Shown here one piece after another: positions 10,763-19,253 of a DNA stretch of 64,000 nt. Position numbers and translations under genes: made by a program. Source of the stretch: Candidatus Villigracilis proximus (lineage in GTDB: Bacteria; Chloroflexota; Anaerolineae; Anaerolineales; Villigracilaceae); assembly GCA_016715195.1 (NCBI GenBank), contig JADKBB010000020.1, positions 1 through 64,000 of the forward strand. Reading direction: 5' to 3'. The notes beneath the pieces were generated by a model. The model was not told the DNA's origin. It made no database searches and saw only the letters and a program-made list of their open reading frames with translations. Numbering within the stretch: position 1 is the first letter of the stretch; every line of letters starts with the position of its first letter.

Positions 10763-10774
10763 CGCTAGCGCAAA
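10759..10774 (+). promoter_or_regulatory. Candidate Fnr-family operator upstream of the nirK unit
   Basis: A 16-bp perfect palindrome, TTTGCGCTAGCGCAAA. It fits the 5-4-5 geometry TTGNN-N4-NNCAA used by Fnr/Dnr/NnrR proteins, with half-site TTGCG. It lies between the regulator gene and the DUF1858-like/nirK pair, 28 bases before the first ATG. Confidence 0.55.
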
Positions 10775-10801
10775 GACAGGGTGGAGGGAAGGCGATATCC
10801 T

Positions 10802-11023
10802 ATGCTCATTATGAACGAGCATTTGGAACTATTGGATCTGATCGTGGCGGATGTTTTAAAGTCCACCCCCACGACCGTCAAGTTTTTCATCAGCCAGCAC
10901 ATAGATTGTGTCGGTTGTCGTCTCTCACATTTCTGTACTATCAAAGATGTGATAAAGACATATGAGTTTGATGAACAAAATTTCCTGGAAACCCTTTCCA
11001 AATACGACATTCAACAACTTTAA
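10802..11023 (+). CDS. DUF1858-like small redox protein
   Basis: 73 residues. The core DLIVADVLKSTPTTVKFFIS followed by HIDCVGCRLSHFCTI matches the DUF1858 pattern (a hybrid-cluster-protein-associated domain with CxxC). A third Cys (FC) follows closely. Such domains are often beside nitrogen-oxide and NO-stress genes and are thought to be redox-active or metal-binding. The gene ends 12 bases before nirK and is probably cotranscribed. ATG 10802 has AAGG 9 bases upstream; ATG 10811 is an alternative that would sit almost at a predicted transcript start. Confidence 0.75.
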   Translation: MLIMNEHLELLDLIVADVLKSTPTTVKFFISQHIDCVGCRLSHFCTIKDVIKTYEFDEQNFLETLSKYDIQQL

Positions 11024-11035
11024 CAGGAGTTCACA

Positions 11036-12811
11036 ATGAAAAAATTTACCGTTTTTTTGGCAATTGTCATTGCCCTAGCTGCCACCATTACAGCCTGCAC
11101 AGGTACCAGTTTCCAACCCGTGGACAAAGAATATGTGCTAACCACTGACTTGAGAGACGGCAATTTGATCTTTCTAGGCGTCAGCGATGAGATCAACGGC
11201 GTTGTCAACCCCACCTTGAGCGCCGCTCCCGGTGGAACGATTACCATCACATTGATCAATGGCAACGCGGGACAACACGATATCACCTTCCCGGAAATAA
11301 AAGCCAGTACAGGCGTAGTGAAAGAAAAAGGCGAGGCTTCCTCCGTCACTTTTACCGTGCCCACTGTGCATGGAGAAATGGAATATTACGACAGCGTAGC
11401 CAACCATGCTGAATTGGGAATGCGTGGTGTGTTGGTTGTCAGCACAACAGAGGTTGCGCCCGTTTCTTCTGCTGCTTCGCAGTCCGCAAGCAACGGAGAT
11501 CCCGCTGTGATCGCAGCCTTCCAGAAAGGCGCATGCGGAAGCTGCCATACGATTGCAGGAATTCCAAATGCCGCAGGTGTGCTCGCACCCGATCTTTCCG
11601 ATATCAGCATGGCCGCTGATGAGCACATCAAAAGCTCCGAATTCACAGGCAAAGCAACCACCGCGGAAGAATATATTCACGAATCGATCATCGATCCCAA
11701 TGTATTCCTTGCGCCTGCCTGCCCGACCGGTGAATGTTTGCCCAATGTAATGCCTGCCAACTTGTCTGAGACATTGACAAAAGATGAGATCAACTCCAAT
11801 TGTCACATATCTCAACGGACTCCCGCAGGCGCTTATGGGTGTCAAGCTGTAGGCGACGCACCACAAGAACCCGCCACCAATGGCGCAGACATCGTCCGCG
11901 ACCCAACTGACCTGCCTGCTCCTCTCGAAATACGCGAACCAACCACCGTCCGCATTGATCTGGAAGCTTTGGAAGTCGTCGGCCAGCTCTCTGATGGAAC
12001 CACCTACACCTATTGGACATTCAACGGTGCAGTTCCCGGACCGTTCTTCCGCGTGCGCATTGGCGACACTATCGAAGTCCACATGACCAACAACACTACC
12101 AGCGTAATGAATCACTCAGTTGATTTCCACGCAGTTACCGGTCCCGGTGGAGGCGCTGTCATGACGCAGACCAAGCCTGGTGAAGAAAGCGTATTCACAG
12201 CCAAGGCGCTCAATGTCGGTCTCTTCGTCTATCACTGCGCGACTCCAATGGTTGCAGATCACATTTCCAACGGCATGTACGGTCTCATCCTTGTCGAGCC
12301 TGAAGGCGGCCTGCCTCCTGTTGACCGTGAGTTCTACGTCATGCAAGGCGAGCTATACACAACCGGCGAGTTTGGCGAACAAGGCCATCAAATGTCTGAC
12401 ACCACAAAACTGCTCGATGAAGAACCTGAATACTTCGTCTTCAATGGCGCGGTAGGCTCGCTCACAACTCAGAAACCCTTGAAAGCCAATGTTGGCGAAA
12501 CCGTGCGCATCTTCTTTGGTGTGGGCGGCCCCAACTTCACATCCTCCTTCCATGTCATCGGCGAAATCTTTGACCGCGTATTCGATCAAGCCTCACTTAC
12601 CGGCGCACCGCTCACCGACGTGCAAACAACGCTCGTCCCGCCCGGCGGCGCAACCATGGTCGAGTTCAGTCTCGAAGTCCCCGGCAACTATATTCTTGTT
12701 GATCACGCCCTCTCACGCCTGCAGCGCGGGCTCGCCGGATACTTAATTGTCGAAGGCCCAGACGCCCCCGAAATCTTCCTCGGCACACCCTCCGCAGGAA
12801 GCGGACACTAG
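11036..12811 (+). CDS. nirK: Copper nitrite reductase NirK, fused to N-terminal cupredoxin and cytochrome c domains
   Basis: 591 residues; reduces nitrite to NO outside the membrane. A lipoprotein-type signal (LAATITAC, Cys21) is followed by a cupredoxin-like domain (about 35-136). Its His81, His124 and Met129 match type-1 ligands, but Asp119 stands where Cys is expected. A cytochrome c domain (about 155-255) has CGSCH (167-171) and Met239 as likely axial ligand. The two-domain NirK core follows: type-1 copper His360, Cys401, His409, Met414; type-2 copper His365, His400, His557; catalytic Asp363 and His506. All core ligands are present. Residues about 254-272 look frame-shifted, because another frame gives SIVTYLNGLPQ, the usual cytochrome c C-terminal helix; a compensating indel pair near 11798 and 11850 is likely. 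AGGAG precedes the start and a terminator follows. Confidence 0.93.
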   Translation: MKKFTVFLAIVIALAATITACTGTSFQPVDKEYVLTTDLRDGNLIFLGVSDEINGVVNPTLSAAPGGTITITLINGNAGQHDITFPEIKASTGVVKEKGEASSVTFTVPTVHGEMEYYDSVANHAELGMRGVLVVSTTEVAPVSSAASQSASNGDPAVIAAFQKGACGSCHTIAGIPNAAGVLAPDLSDISMAADEHIKSSEFTGKATTAEEYIHESIIDPNVFLAPACPTGECLPNVMPANLSETLTKDEINSNCHISQRTPAGAYGCQAVGDAPQEPATNGADIVRDPTDLPAPLEIREPTTVRIDLEALEVVGQLSDGTTYTYWTFNGAVPGPFFRVRIGDTIEVHMTNNTTSVMNHSVDFHAVTGPGGGAVMTQTKPGEESVFTAKALNVGLFVYHCATPMVADHISNGMYGLILVEPEGGLPPVDREFYVMQGELYTTGEFGEQGHQMSDTTKLLDEEPEYFVFNGAVGSLTTQKPLKANVGETVRIFFGVGGPNFTSSFHVIGEIFDRVFDQASLTGAPLTDVQTTLVPPGGATMVEFSLEVPGNYILVDHALSRLQRGLAGYLIVEGPDAPEIFLGTPSAGSGH

Positions 12812-12828
12812 GATAAATTTCAACAACA

Positions 12829-12857
12829 AAAAGCCCTGTCGAATTGACAGGGCTTTT
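12829..12857 (+). terminator. Intrinsic terminator of nirK
   Basis: A 12-bp stem AAAAGCCCTGTC / GACAGGGCTTTT (12829-12840 / 12846-12857) with a 5-base loop and a TTTT end, 18 bases after the nirK stop. Confidence 0.85.
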
Positions 12858-12861
12858 CCAT

Positions 12862-12867
12862 TATAAT
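12862..12867 (+). promoter_or_regulatory. -10 element for a leaderless lipoprotein mRNA
   Basis: TATAAT ends 6 bases before the ATG at 12874, so transcription should begin at or next to the start codon. No 17-bp-spaced TTGACA is seen (a TTGACA at 12844-12849 is only 12 bp away). No ribosome site precedes the ATG. Confidence 0.5.
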
Positions 12868-12873
12868 TTTGGG

Positions 12874-13512
12874 ATGAAAAAAAACACGCGTCTTAATTTA
12901 ACCTTTAGCCTGATTCTGTTTCTATTGGCATCCTGCGCCCCGAAAACAGTCACCGCAGACCCAGCCACTTTGATCAATCAGGCAGTAATCGCCACATTGG
13001 CCGCGATGCCAACCACTGCGCCGGCCAGCCCGCCCACCCCCTATCCATCCCCCACTCCTTTCAGCCTTGCAGGTTTATATTGTGAATATCAATTCTGCAT
13101 CGGGCATCCAACTGGCATGGCTTTTTACGATCATCATGCCTCGCTCGACCAACTCAACCCCAGCAATTACAACAATGGATTTCTGATCGCATATCAACTG
13201 CCAGACTTATTAATTAATTTTATCTGGCTGCAATCTCCTGATACAGCAGATCCAAAATTCCTGCTGGATACCATGCTCGACGATCAACTCGACACAATGA
13301 CAGGCAGCATGGATATAAAACTTGTGCGCGGCATGAATGTCATCTACACCCCCATTGCAACCAGCGTCAGTCCAATTCTGCCCTTTGGCGGCGTAGGCGC
13401 ATGGACCTGCGGTGACCGGGTCTTCGCCTGGAAGGCCTACACTCCGCTGGCAGAGACGGCCAGTCCGCTGTTTGAAGAGGCGCTGTCAAGATTCACCTGC
13501 GGGCAAAACTAG
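12874..13512 (+). CDS. Predicted lipoprotein, unknown function
   Basis: 212 residues from ATG 12874, chosen because the signal peptide MKKNTRLNLTFSLILFLLAS with lipobox LASC starts there. A Thr/Pro/Ser-rich linker (about residues 48-65) is typical of surface lipoproteins in this group. The mature domain (GLYCEYQFCIGHPTGMAFYD near the start, ending EEALSRFTCGQN) contains Cys pairs that may form disulfides. I do not recognise the family. It abuts a GNAT gene (3-base gap), so the two are probably cotranscribed. Confidence 0.75.
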   Translation: MKKNTRLNLTFSLILFLLASCAPKTVTADPATLINQAVIATLAAMPTTAPASPPTPYPSPTPFSLAGLYCEYQFCIGHPTGMAFYDHHASLDQLNPSNYNNGFLIAYQLPDLLINFIWLQSPDTADPKFLLDTMLDDQLDTMTGSMDIKLVRGMNVIYTPIATSVSPILPFGGVGAWTCGDRVFAWKAYTPLAETASPLFEEALSRFTCGQN

Positions 13513-13515
13513 ACC

Positions 13516-14043
13516 ATGTCAGCACAATTGCCTGACGGAATCATCATTCGCCAAGCAGCACCGGCAGATGTCAATTCGTTTCGTGATCTGCGCCTCGAAG
13601 CACTCAAGGATCATCCCAGTGCATTCGGGCAGGATTACGATGAAAACATATTAAGACCACAATCCTACTGGGAAAAAGCTGTGACGATCAACAGTGAAGA
13701 ACAAGCATTGTCCTTTGCCGAATACAAAGGACAATTGATCGGCATGACCGGCATCTACAGAAACTTATCCAAAAAAATTTTACACAGCGCGGGTATTTGG
13801 GGAGTGTACGTCACACCAGAATGGCGTGGACGGCACATTTCACAAGCCCTGATCCGATCCTGTCTGGATTGGGCAAGGCAGAAACAAGTTGTCATCGTCA
13901 AACTGGGAGTGGTTACAGATAACCAGTCCGCCATTCAGTGTTACAAAAGCTGCGGATTTATCATCTATGGCAAAGAATCAAAAGCATTATGTCTTAATGG
14001 CATCTATTATGACGAGTATTTAATGTCAGTGGATATAAAATAA
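13516..14043 (+). CDS. GNAT-family N-acetyltransferase
   Basis: 175 residues with the acetyl-CoA-binding motif A: AGIWGVYVTPEWRGRHISQA (R/Q-x2-G-x-G/A variant, about residues 93-112), then DNQSAIQCYKSCGFIIYGK (motif B, about 135-153). The N-terminus IIIRQAAPADVNSFRDLRLE is typical of small-molecule or RimI-like enzymes. The substrate is unknown. It starts 3 bases after the lipoprotein stop. Confidence 0.88.
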   Translation: MSAQLPDGIIIRQAAPADVNSFRDLRLEALKDHPSAFGQDYDENILRPQSYWEKAVTINSEEQALSFAEYKGQLIGMTGIYRNLSKKILHSAGIWGVYVTPEWRGRHISQALIRSCLDWARQKQVVIVKLGVVTDNQSAIQCYKSCGFIIYGKESKALCLNGIYYDEYLMSVDIK

Positions 14044-14086
14044 AATTTCCCTATTCAATCAACCGACCCGGTATACGAGGTGAATA

Positions 14087-14263
14087 ATGACCGACGAATT
14101 AAAATCGACAGTACCCGCAGACCCATCCATCGAAAGAGTTATTGAAGCAATAAAAAACGGCAAAAAACTGGAAGCGATCATAATCTATCGATCCACCCAT
14201 GATGTTAGCATTGCTGAATCTCTAAAAATTGTAGTTGAAATGGAAAAAGAATTAAGCCTATAA
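14087..14263 (+). CDS. Small protein resembling the L7/L12 C-terminal helical motif
   Basis: 58 residues, preceded by GAGGTG at good spacing. The sequence IERVIEAIKNGKKLEAIIIY followed by RSTHDVSIAESLKIVVEMEKEL follows the pattern of small proteins related to the ribosomal L7/L12 C-terminal domain (x-x-I-x-x-G-x-K-I-x-A-I-K-x-Y-R-x-x-x-G-x-x-L-x-x-A-K). The Gly-Lys-Lys turn and Ala-Ile-x-x-Tyr-Arg are kept. No function is known for such stand-alone proteins. It ends just before a convergent terminator shared with mazG. Confidence 0.6.
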   Translation: MTDELKSTVPADPSIERVIEAIKNGKKLEAIIIYRSTHDVSIAESLKIVVEMEKELSL

Positions 14264-14278
14264 AAACAAGGTTGCATT

Positions 14279-14319
14279 ATTCAATGCCCTCTCCTCTGTG
14301 GCAGGAGAGGACATTGAAT
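14279..14319. terminator. Convergent terminator between the small ORF and mazG
   Basis: ATTCAATG-c-CCTCTCCT pairs with AGGAGAGG-a-CATTGAAT (14279-14295 / 14303-14319), a 16-bp stem with one mismatch. It separates convergent genes; T-tracts are weak on both sides. Confidence 0.6.
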
Positions 14320-15413
14320 TATCTTCCCGTTCTCTTCGCCTCATTCCACAAGATATCCATCTCTTCCAATGTCATATCAGATAAATTTCTACCCTGCTTC
14401 TTCGCGCCCTGCTCCACATAAGCAAAACGTTTCTTAAATTTCATGTTCGTCCCACGCAGCGCGGATTCGGCATCCACTTTGCGCCAGCGGGCAAGATTGA
14501 CCAGCACAAAGAACAGATCGCCCAACTCAGATGTCACTTCATCAAGATTCTGCGCTTGTTTAATTTCTTCAATCTCCTCGCGGACTTTATCCAGCACACC
14601 ATCCACTTCGGGCCAGTCAAAGCCAACACGTGCAGCTCTATCCTGATATTCAAGCGCTTGAGTCAATGCAGGCAAAGCGGAGGCAACACCGTCCAATAAG
14701 CCTTTTTCGTCTTTGCCCATCCCCTTATCCTTGCGTTCTTTTTCCTTGAGCTTTTCCCAATTCTGCAAAACACCATCCACAGAATTTAACTCCACATCAC
14801 CAAATACATGCGGATGACGGCGCACGATCTTATCGTAGATACTCTTGATAACCTGGGTCATCGAGAATTCACCGGTCTCGCTGCCAATTTGGGAATTCAA
14901 AACGATCTGCAAAAGTAGATCACCGAATTCTTCACGCATCCCAGCGGGATCGTTTTCATCCATGGCGGTTAATGTTTCATAGGCTTCTTCGAGCAAATGT
15001 GTGCGTAAGGTCTGGTGTGTTTGTTCCTTATCCCACGGGCAGCCATCCGGCGCGCGTAAGTGGGCAACGATCTCTGCGAACGACTCAAACGATGTCCCTT
15101 CGCCAAGAGAAGGTATATAAAGACATGTCAATGTAGTGAAATCACCATTACCAAAATCCCCCAGTCTTTCCTCTTTCATCTTTCCGGTATCGACAACAAA
15201 AACACCATGCTCCTGCGGATACACAGCCAGTAAAACCTTCTTTACCTGAAAAGCCAGATCGCTCGAATCCACTCCGGTCAACAATACGGGCATATCAGGC
15301 GCAAAGGGAGGATAATGCGCGAGCGTAAGAGTCTGCGCTTCGAGCAAAGTCAACTTTGAGGGAGGGGTGATTCGCAACGTCTCAAATACAGAAGAAATTA
15401 ATGCAAAGTCCAT
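14319..15413 (-). CDS. mazG: Nucleoside triphosphate pyrophosphohydrolase MazG
   Basis: 364 residues from ATG 15413 (ACGGAGAT upstream). It hydrolyses NTPs/dNTPs to NMPs and pyrophosphate. After an N-terminal 100-residue domain of its own, the first MazG domain starts at AHLRAPDGCPWDKEQTHQTL with EEAYE and EEFGDLLLQ Mg-binding motifs. The second has REEIEEIKQA and ELGDLFFVLVNLARW. The N-terminal domain (LTLLEAQTLTLAHYPPFAPD...) looks like a cut-down tetrapyrrole-methylase-type domain as in YabN proteins, which is a tentative assignment. Confidence 0.92.
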   Translation of the reverse strand: MDFALISSVFETLRITPPSKLTLLEAQTLTLAHYPPFAPDMPVLLTGVDSSDLAFQVKKVLLAVYPQEHGVFVVDTGKMKEERLGDFGNGDFTTLTCLYIPSLGEGTSFESFAEIVAHLRAPDGCPWDKEQTHQTLRTHLLEEAYETLTAMDENDPAGMREEFGDLLLQIVLNSQIGSETGEFSMTQVIKSIYDKIVRRHPHVFGDVELNSVDGVLQNWEKLKEKERKDKGMGKDEKGLLDGVASALPALTQALEYQDRAARVGFDWPEVDGVLDKVREEIEEIKQAQNLDEVTSELGDLFFVLVNLARWRKVDAESALRGTNMKFKKRFAYVEQGAKKQGRNLSDMTLEEMDILWNEAKRTGR

Positions 15414-15426
15414 GAAAATCTCCGTT

Positions 15427-15469
15427 AAAACGTAATTGGTAATTCGTAAATTACGAATTACCAATTACG
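15427..15469 (-). terminator. Near-loopless 19-bp palindrome after rpsI
   Basis: CGTAATTGGTAATTCGTAA (15431-15449) is mirrored by TTACGAATTACCAATTACG (15451-15469) with a single-base centre, then TTTTAACGG on the minus strand. It lies 27 bases past the rpsI stop and probably ends the ribosomal transcript. It may also be a copy of a mobile or dispersed palindrome. Confidence 0.6.
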
Positions 15470-15495
15470 AACTGATTTATATTTTATGGAAAAGA

Positions 15496-15888
15496 CTAGC
15501 GCTTGGTGTACGTAGGAGCCTTACGGGCTTTCTTAAGACCGGGTTTCTTACGTTCCTTCACGCGGGCATCGCGGGTGAGCAAGCCCTTTTTGCGTAAAGC
15601 AGAAGTCCACTCTGCATTAATGATCTGAAGCGCGCGGGCAATTCCAAGACGTACCGATTCGGTTTGTCCGGTTGTGCCACCGCCGTTGACTAGTACGCTC
15701 ACGTCGTACTTCGCCGCTTCCTGACCCACTGCGCTGAATGGGCGCATGATGTCTTCGAAGTCGCCCATGCGTGTAAAGAACGCAGCAAAATCTTTTTCGT
15801 TCACGGTAAATTTACCGCTGCCGGCAGTCAGGCGCACGCGGGCGGTGCTTTCCTTACGGCGGCCAATGCCTTCATAATATTGAGCCAT
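15496..15888 (-). CDS. rpsI: 30S ribosomal protein S9
   Basis: 130 residues from ATG 15888. It has YYEGIGRRKESTARVRL at the start and the conserved Lys/Arg tail ending KKARKAPTYTKR, which reaches the P-site tRNA. Last gene of the long ribosomal cluster; 14 bases after rplM. Confidence 0.97.
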   Translation of the reverse strand: MAQYYEGIGRRKESTARVRLTAGSGKFTVNEKDFAAFFTRMGDFEDIMRPFSAVGQEAAKYDVSVLVNGGGTTGQTESVRLGIARALQIINAEWTSALRKKGLLTRDARVKERKKPGLKKARKAPTYTKR

Positions 15889-15902
15889 ATTCACTTACCT
15901 CT

Positions 15903-16355
15903 TTATCCCGAAACTTTCGGGGTCTGCACTTGGTGCGGATGATTGGGACCGGCATAGATCTTCAAACGCTTGAGCGTGGCACGTCCCATGCGATTGTGAG
16001 GAAGCATGCCCCATACTGCATCGCGCAGGGCGCGGTCAGGGTGCTGGGCCAATTGGTCCCGCAGGGAAATGCTCTTTAAGCCACCTGGATAACCGGAGTG
16101 ACTATAGTAGATCTTGCTTTCCAGCTTGCTGCTGGTGCGGGTACCGGTAACTGTAACTTTCTCGGTATTTACCACAACCACAAAATCTCCCATCTCCACA
16201 CCAGGGGTGAAGGTCGGTTTGTGTTTGCCAAGCAAAATGTGCGCAATGCGGGCAGCAAAGCGTCCAAGATTCTGCCCTTCGGCATCCAGCACAACCCAGT
16301 CGCGCTGAATTTCAGCGGCTTTCGGATAATATGTTTTCTGTTGCACTTTCGTCAC
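15903..16355 (-). CDS. rplM: 50S ribosomal protein L13
   Basis: 150 residues: [20 protein letters not shown] near the start, [10 protein letters not shown] and [10 protein letters not shown] in the middle, all L13 signatures. It precedes rpsI, the usual pair. Confidence 0.97.
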   Translation of the reverse strand: MTKVQQKTYYPKAAEIQRDWVVLDAEGQNLGRFAARIAHILLGKHKPTFTPGVEMGDFVVVVNTEKVTVTGTRTSSKLESKIYYSHSGYPGGLKSISLRDQLAQHPDRALRDAVWGMLPHNRMGRATLKRLKIYAGPNHPHQVQTPKVSG

Positions 16356-16368
16356 TCCGTTTCATAAT

Positions 16369-17115
16369 CTAATCATGTGATCCATACGTTACTTCGACCA
16401 GTGTCAGCCCGTGCGCGGGAGCCAACCCGGCGAGAAGTACTCCCTGCTTTTCTAAAGCATGTTGGACTTTCTCCACCGGACATTTTCCCTGAGCAACAGA
16501 CACTTGCACAAAAACCAATCTTCTTACCATACGATATAAAAACGCATCCGCTCTGACTTCAAACTGCCACTCACCATCCGGCATTTTCTTCCATTCGGCT
16601 TTTGTCACCGTGCGCACGGTTGTGCCTTTCGGCGTTGTCCGTGAACCAATGGCGGCAAAATCATGTTTTCCGAGAAAGATACTCGCGTTCCGTATGAGAG
16701 CTTCTTCATCCACAGCAGGCCACGTGCGCCACACAAATTTATCTCGTAGCGGGTCACGGATCGGTTCGAAAAACACCCTGTAACGATACTCACGTGAAGT
16801 GGCATCAAAACGCGGATGAAAATCTGCCGAGATTGGCTGTAGGCTTCTTACCACAAGATCAGATGGAAGGTGCTTATTAAGCGCCCAAAGCAATTTATCT
16901 GCTGAGTGCGTCCATTCGAGATCGAACGCGGCCACCTGCCCCGTTGCATGAACTCCTGTATCTGTTCGGCCAGCCATAAGAACCGCCCGATCAGACCATC
17001 CCAATTTGCGAAGCGATTTTTCCAACTCGCCCTGCACTGTGCGGGAGTTCGCCTGTCGCTGGCTTCCGGTATAACCGGTGCCGTCGTAGGCAAGGATCAC
17101 TTGGTAACGTGCCAT
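16369..17115 (-). CDS. truA: tRNA pseudouridine synthase A
   Basis: 248 residues. It makes pseudouridine at tRNA positions 38-40. YDGTGYTGSQRQ is followed by the catalytic Asp in LMAGRTDTGVHATGQ (about residues 46-60), then HPRFDATSREYRYR and DAFLYRMVRRL. Placed between rplQ and rplM, as in many bacteria. Confidence 0.95.
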   Translation of the reverse strand: MARYQVILAYDGTGYTGSQRQANSRTVQGELEKSLRKLGWSDRAVLMAGRTDTGVHATGQVAAFDLEWTHSADKLLWALNKHLPSDLVVRSLQPISADFHPRFDATSREYRYRVFFEPIRDPLRDKFVWRTWPAVDEEALIRNASIFLGKHDFAAIGSRTTPKGTTVRTVTKAEWKKMPDGEWQFEVRADAFLYRMVRRLVFVQVSVAQGKCPVEKVQHALEKQGVLLAGLAPAHGLTLVEVTYGSHD

Positions 17116-17146
17116 TGCTTAGCAGCTCATCGCCGCCAGGTAAAAC

Positions 17147-17523
17147 CTAATCTTCAACTAACTCAAGGATGACCATCTCGGCAGCGTCGCCGCGGCGAGG
17201 GCCAAGCTTCATCACACGAGTATAACCACCGGGGCGGTTTGCAAAGCGAGGAGCGATTTCATCAAACAAGCGTTTGATAAGTTGGTTGTCACCAGGCGGG
17301 AGACAGCCAAACGACGCGCATTCACTTTTTGTATCTCAGTGCCGTTGGCGCTATTGCGAGCGAGTGTGATCAAGCGTTCAGCATCACCACGAATGGCGGC
17401 TGCTTTTGCCTTGGTCGTCTGAATACGCTCATGGGTAAAGAATTGTTTGATCAAGTTGCGCCGAAGGGCAATTCGTGCACCTTTGGTGCGTCCTAATGTA
17501 TAACCTGCTACTGAATGTCGCAT
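17147..17523 (-). CDS. rplQ: 50S ribosomal protein L17 (one frameshift)
   Basis: The open frame gives 103 residues with a foreign tail. One base is missing at about 17302 (CTGGTGAC for CTGGGTGAC). Restoring it gives the normal end: [20 protein letters not shown], a PGGYTRV segment and [11 protein letters not shown], stopping at 17147-17149 (about 125 residues). The N-terminus [20 protein letters not shown] is normal. It starts 2 bases after rpoA. An essential gene, so most likely a sequence error. Confidence 0.93.
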
Positions 17524-17525
17524 CT

Positions 17526-18497
17526 CTAACTCTCCGAGGATGTTTCGTCTTTCATAAAGCCTTTTTCACGCATCTTGTCGCGAAGTTCGTCCAAACTCTT
17601 TTCGCCGAAGTTGCGGATTGACATGACTGCGGTCTCGCCTTTTTCAAGCAGGTCGAGCACATCACCAACAGTGGTGATTCCGGTGCGTTTCAATGAATTG
17701 AAGACGCGTACAGAAAGGTCAAGGGCTTCCACTGGCGTTTCTGCCAGTTCACTGCTCAAACGACTGCCTGAGGATTCGCGCTCCACTGCGACTGCCAGCA
17801 TTTCTTCATTGATGCCAGCCACGTAACGCAGGTGGTCAATGAGAATGCGGGCCGACGAACTAAGAGCACGTTCCGGCGAGACAGTACCGTCTGTCCAGAT
17901 TTCCAAAATCAACTTGTCGTAATTCGTGCTCTGACCCACACGGGCTGAAGCTACTTCCCAATTTACACGCTTTACAGGACTATAGATCGCATCCACCGGA
18001 AGTTCTCCAATGGGCATGTGTCCTGCGCGTTCACTTGATGGAGAATAACCACGGCCACGTTCAACCATGAATTCAATATCAAGCTTGGTTTTGGCCCCAT
18101 CCACTGTAAATAAATACAGGTCAGGGTTAACGATCTCAATCTCTGCCGGAGGAACAATATCGGCGGCAGTAACCGTTCCTTCACCGCGCACTTCAAGGTG
18201 CATACGGGCGCTGTCCACACCGTCCATCTTGATGCGGATCTGCTTAACCTGCAACATCACTTGAATAACATCCTCGCGTACGCCAGGAATGTCACTAAAC
18301 TCATGCAAGACATCCGCTACACGCACTGAGGTAATTGCAGTACCCTCCAGGGAGGAAAGCAGGACGCGACGAAGGGCGTTGCCCAATGTCACACCATAAC
18401 CGCCCTCTAGTGGGCTAATTATGAATTTGCCATAGTTTCGAGCTTCTGCTTCACGCTCGATCTTTGGCATAACCATGTTCGTGATAATACCCGTCAC
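17526..18497 (-). CDS. rpoA: RNA polymerase subunit alpha
   Basis: 323 residues. The N-terminal assembly domain has FIISPLEGGYGVTLGNALRR (about 26-45). The C-terminal domain has LDLSVRVFNSLKRTGI and RNFGEKSLDELRDKM, the helix-hairpin-helix that binds UP elements and activators. Between rpsD and rplQ. Confidence 0.97.
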   Translation of the reverse strand: MTGIITNMVMPKIEREAEARNYGKFIISPLEGGYGVTLGNALRRVLLSSLEGTAITSVRVADVLHEFSDIPGVREDVIQVMLQVKQIRIKMDGVDSARMHLEVRGEGTVTAADIVPPAEIEIVNPDLYLFTVDGAKTKLDIEFMVERGRGYSPSSERAGHMPIGELPVDAIYSPVKRVNWEVASARVGQSTNYDKLILEIWTDGTVSPERALSSSARILIDHLRYVAGINEEMLAVAVERESSGSRLSSELAETPVEALDLSVRVFNSLKRTGITTVGDVLDLLEKGETAVMSIRNFGEKSLDELRDKMREKGFMKDETSSES

Positions 18498-18574
18498 GGT
18501 TCACCTATTCCTTTTGATAATACGTCGGGTCGAGATCTAAACATTCGGTCTCGACCCGATACGTAATTGGAGGT

Positions 18575-19234
18575 TTAGCGTCTGGAATAATATTCGACGA
18601 TCAATTGTTCGTCGAGATTTCCGTCAATTTCAGCACGTTCGGGCATGCGAGATAATGTTCCGGCCATACCTTTAATATCGCGGTTGAGCCAACTTGGGAC
18701 ATTACGTTTCTCGGCATACTCGGTCAAGTCTTTGAAATAAGTCAACTTGGCGGAACCTTCGCGCACAGCAATTACATCACCTGCGCCAAGAAGCATGGAT
18801 GGCACATCTGTGCGGCGTTCATTTACTGTGAAATGGCCGTGCGCAACCAGCAAACGAGCCTGGGAGCGGCTGGAAGCAAAACCCAAACGATACACCAAGT
18901 TATCAAGGCGTGACTCAAGAATTTGAAGCAAATTCAAACCCGTAAGACCACGGCGAGTAATGGCTGTATCATAATAACGGCGGAACTGACGTTCCATCAC
19001 ACCGTAAATACGACGAGCCTTCTGCTTGGCGCGTAACTGACGAGCAAAGTCGGAAACGCGACCCGTTCCCATACCTTTACCGCCGCCACGTCCTGCAGTG
19101 CGGCCGTGCTGGCCGGGAGCGAAGTTGCGTTTTTCAAAGGAGCACTTGGGGGTAAAACAGCGCTCACCCTTTAGAAAAAGCTTCTCGCCTTCGCGTCTAC
19201 AAAGCTTACAAACTGGACTTAATGATTTAGCCAT
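18575..19234 (-). CDS. rpsD: 30S ribosomal protein S4 (zinc-binding form)
   Basis: 219 residues. The N-terminal Cys set VCKLCRREG...CFTPKC is the C+ zinc form. The S4 RNA-binding domain is at [20 protein letters not shown]. The glycine-rich insert [13 protein letters not shown] is longer than in many S4 proteins. Part of the alpha operon. Confidence 0.96.
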   Translation of the reverse strand: MAKSLSPVCKLCRREGEKLFLKGERCFTPKCSFEKRNFAPGQHGRTAGRGGGKGMGTGRVSDFARQLRAKQKARRIYGVMERQFRRYYDTAITRRGLTGLNLLQILESRLDNLVYRLGFASSRSQARLLVAHGHFTVNERRTDVPSMLLGAGDVIAVREGSAKLTYFKDLTEYAEKRNVPSWLNRDIKGMAGTLSRMPERAEIDGNLDEQLIVEYYSRR

Positions 19235-19253
19235 ATATAAACAACCTCACCTA

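Noticed and set aside
12844..12867. TTGACA/TATAAT pair as a full promoter before the 12874 lipoprotein gene
   Set aside because: The spacer is only 12 bp, and the TTGACA is part of the nirK terminator stem. Only the -10 is retained.
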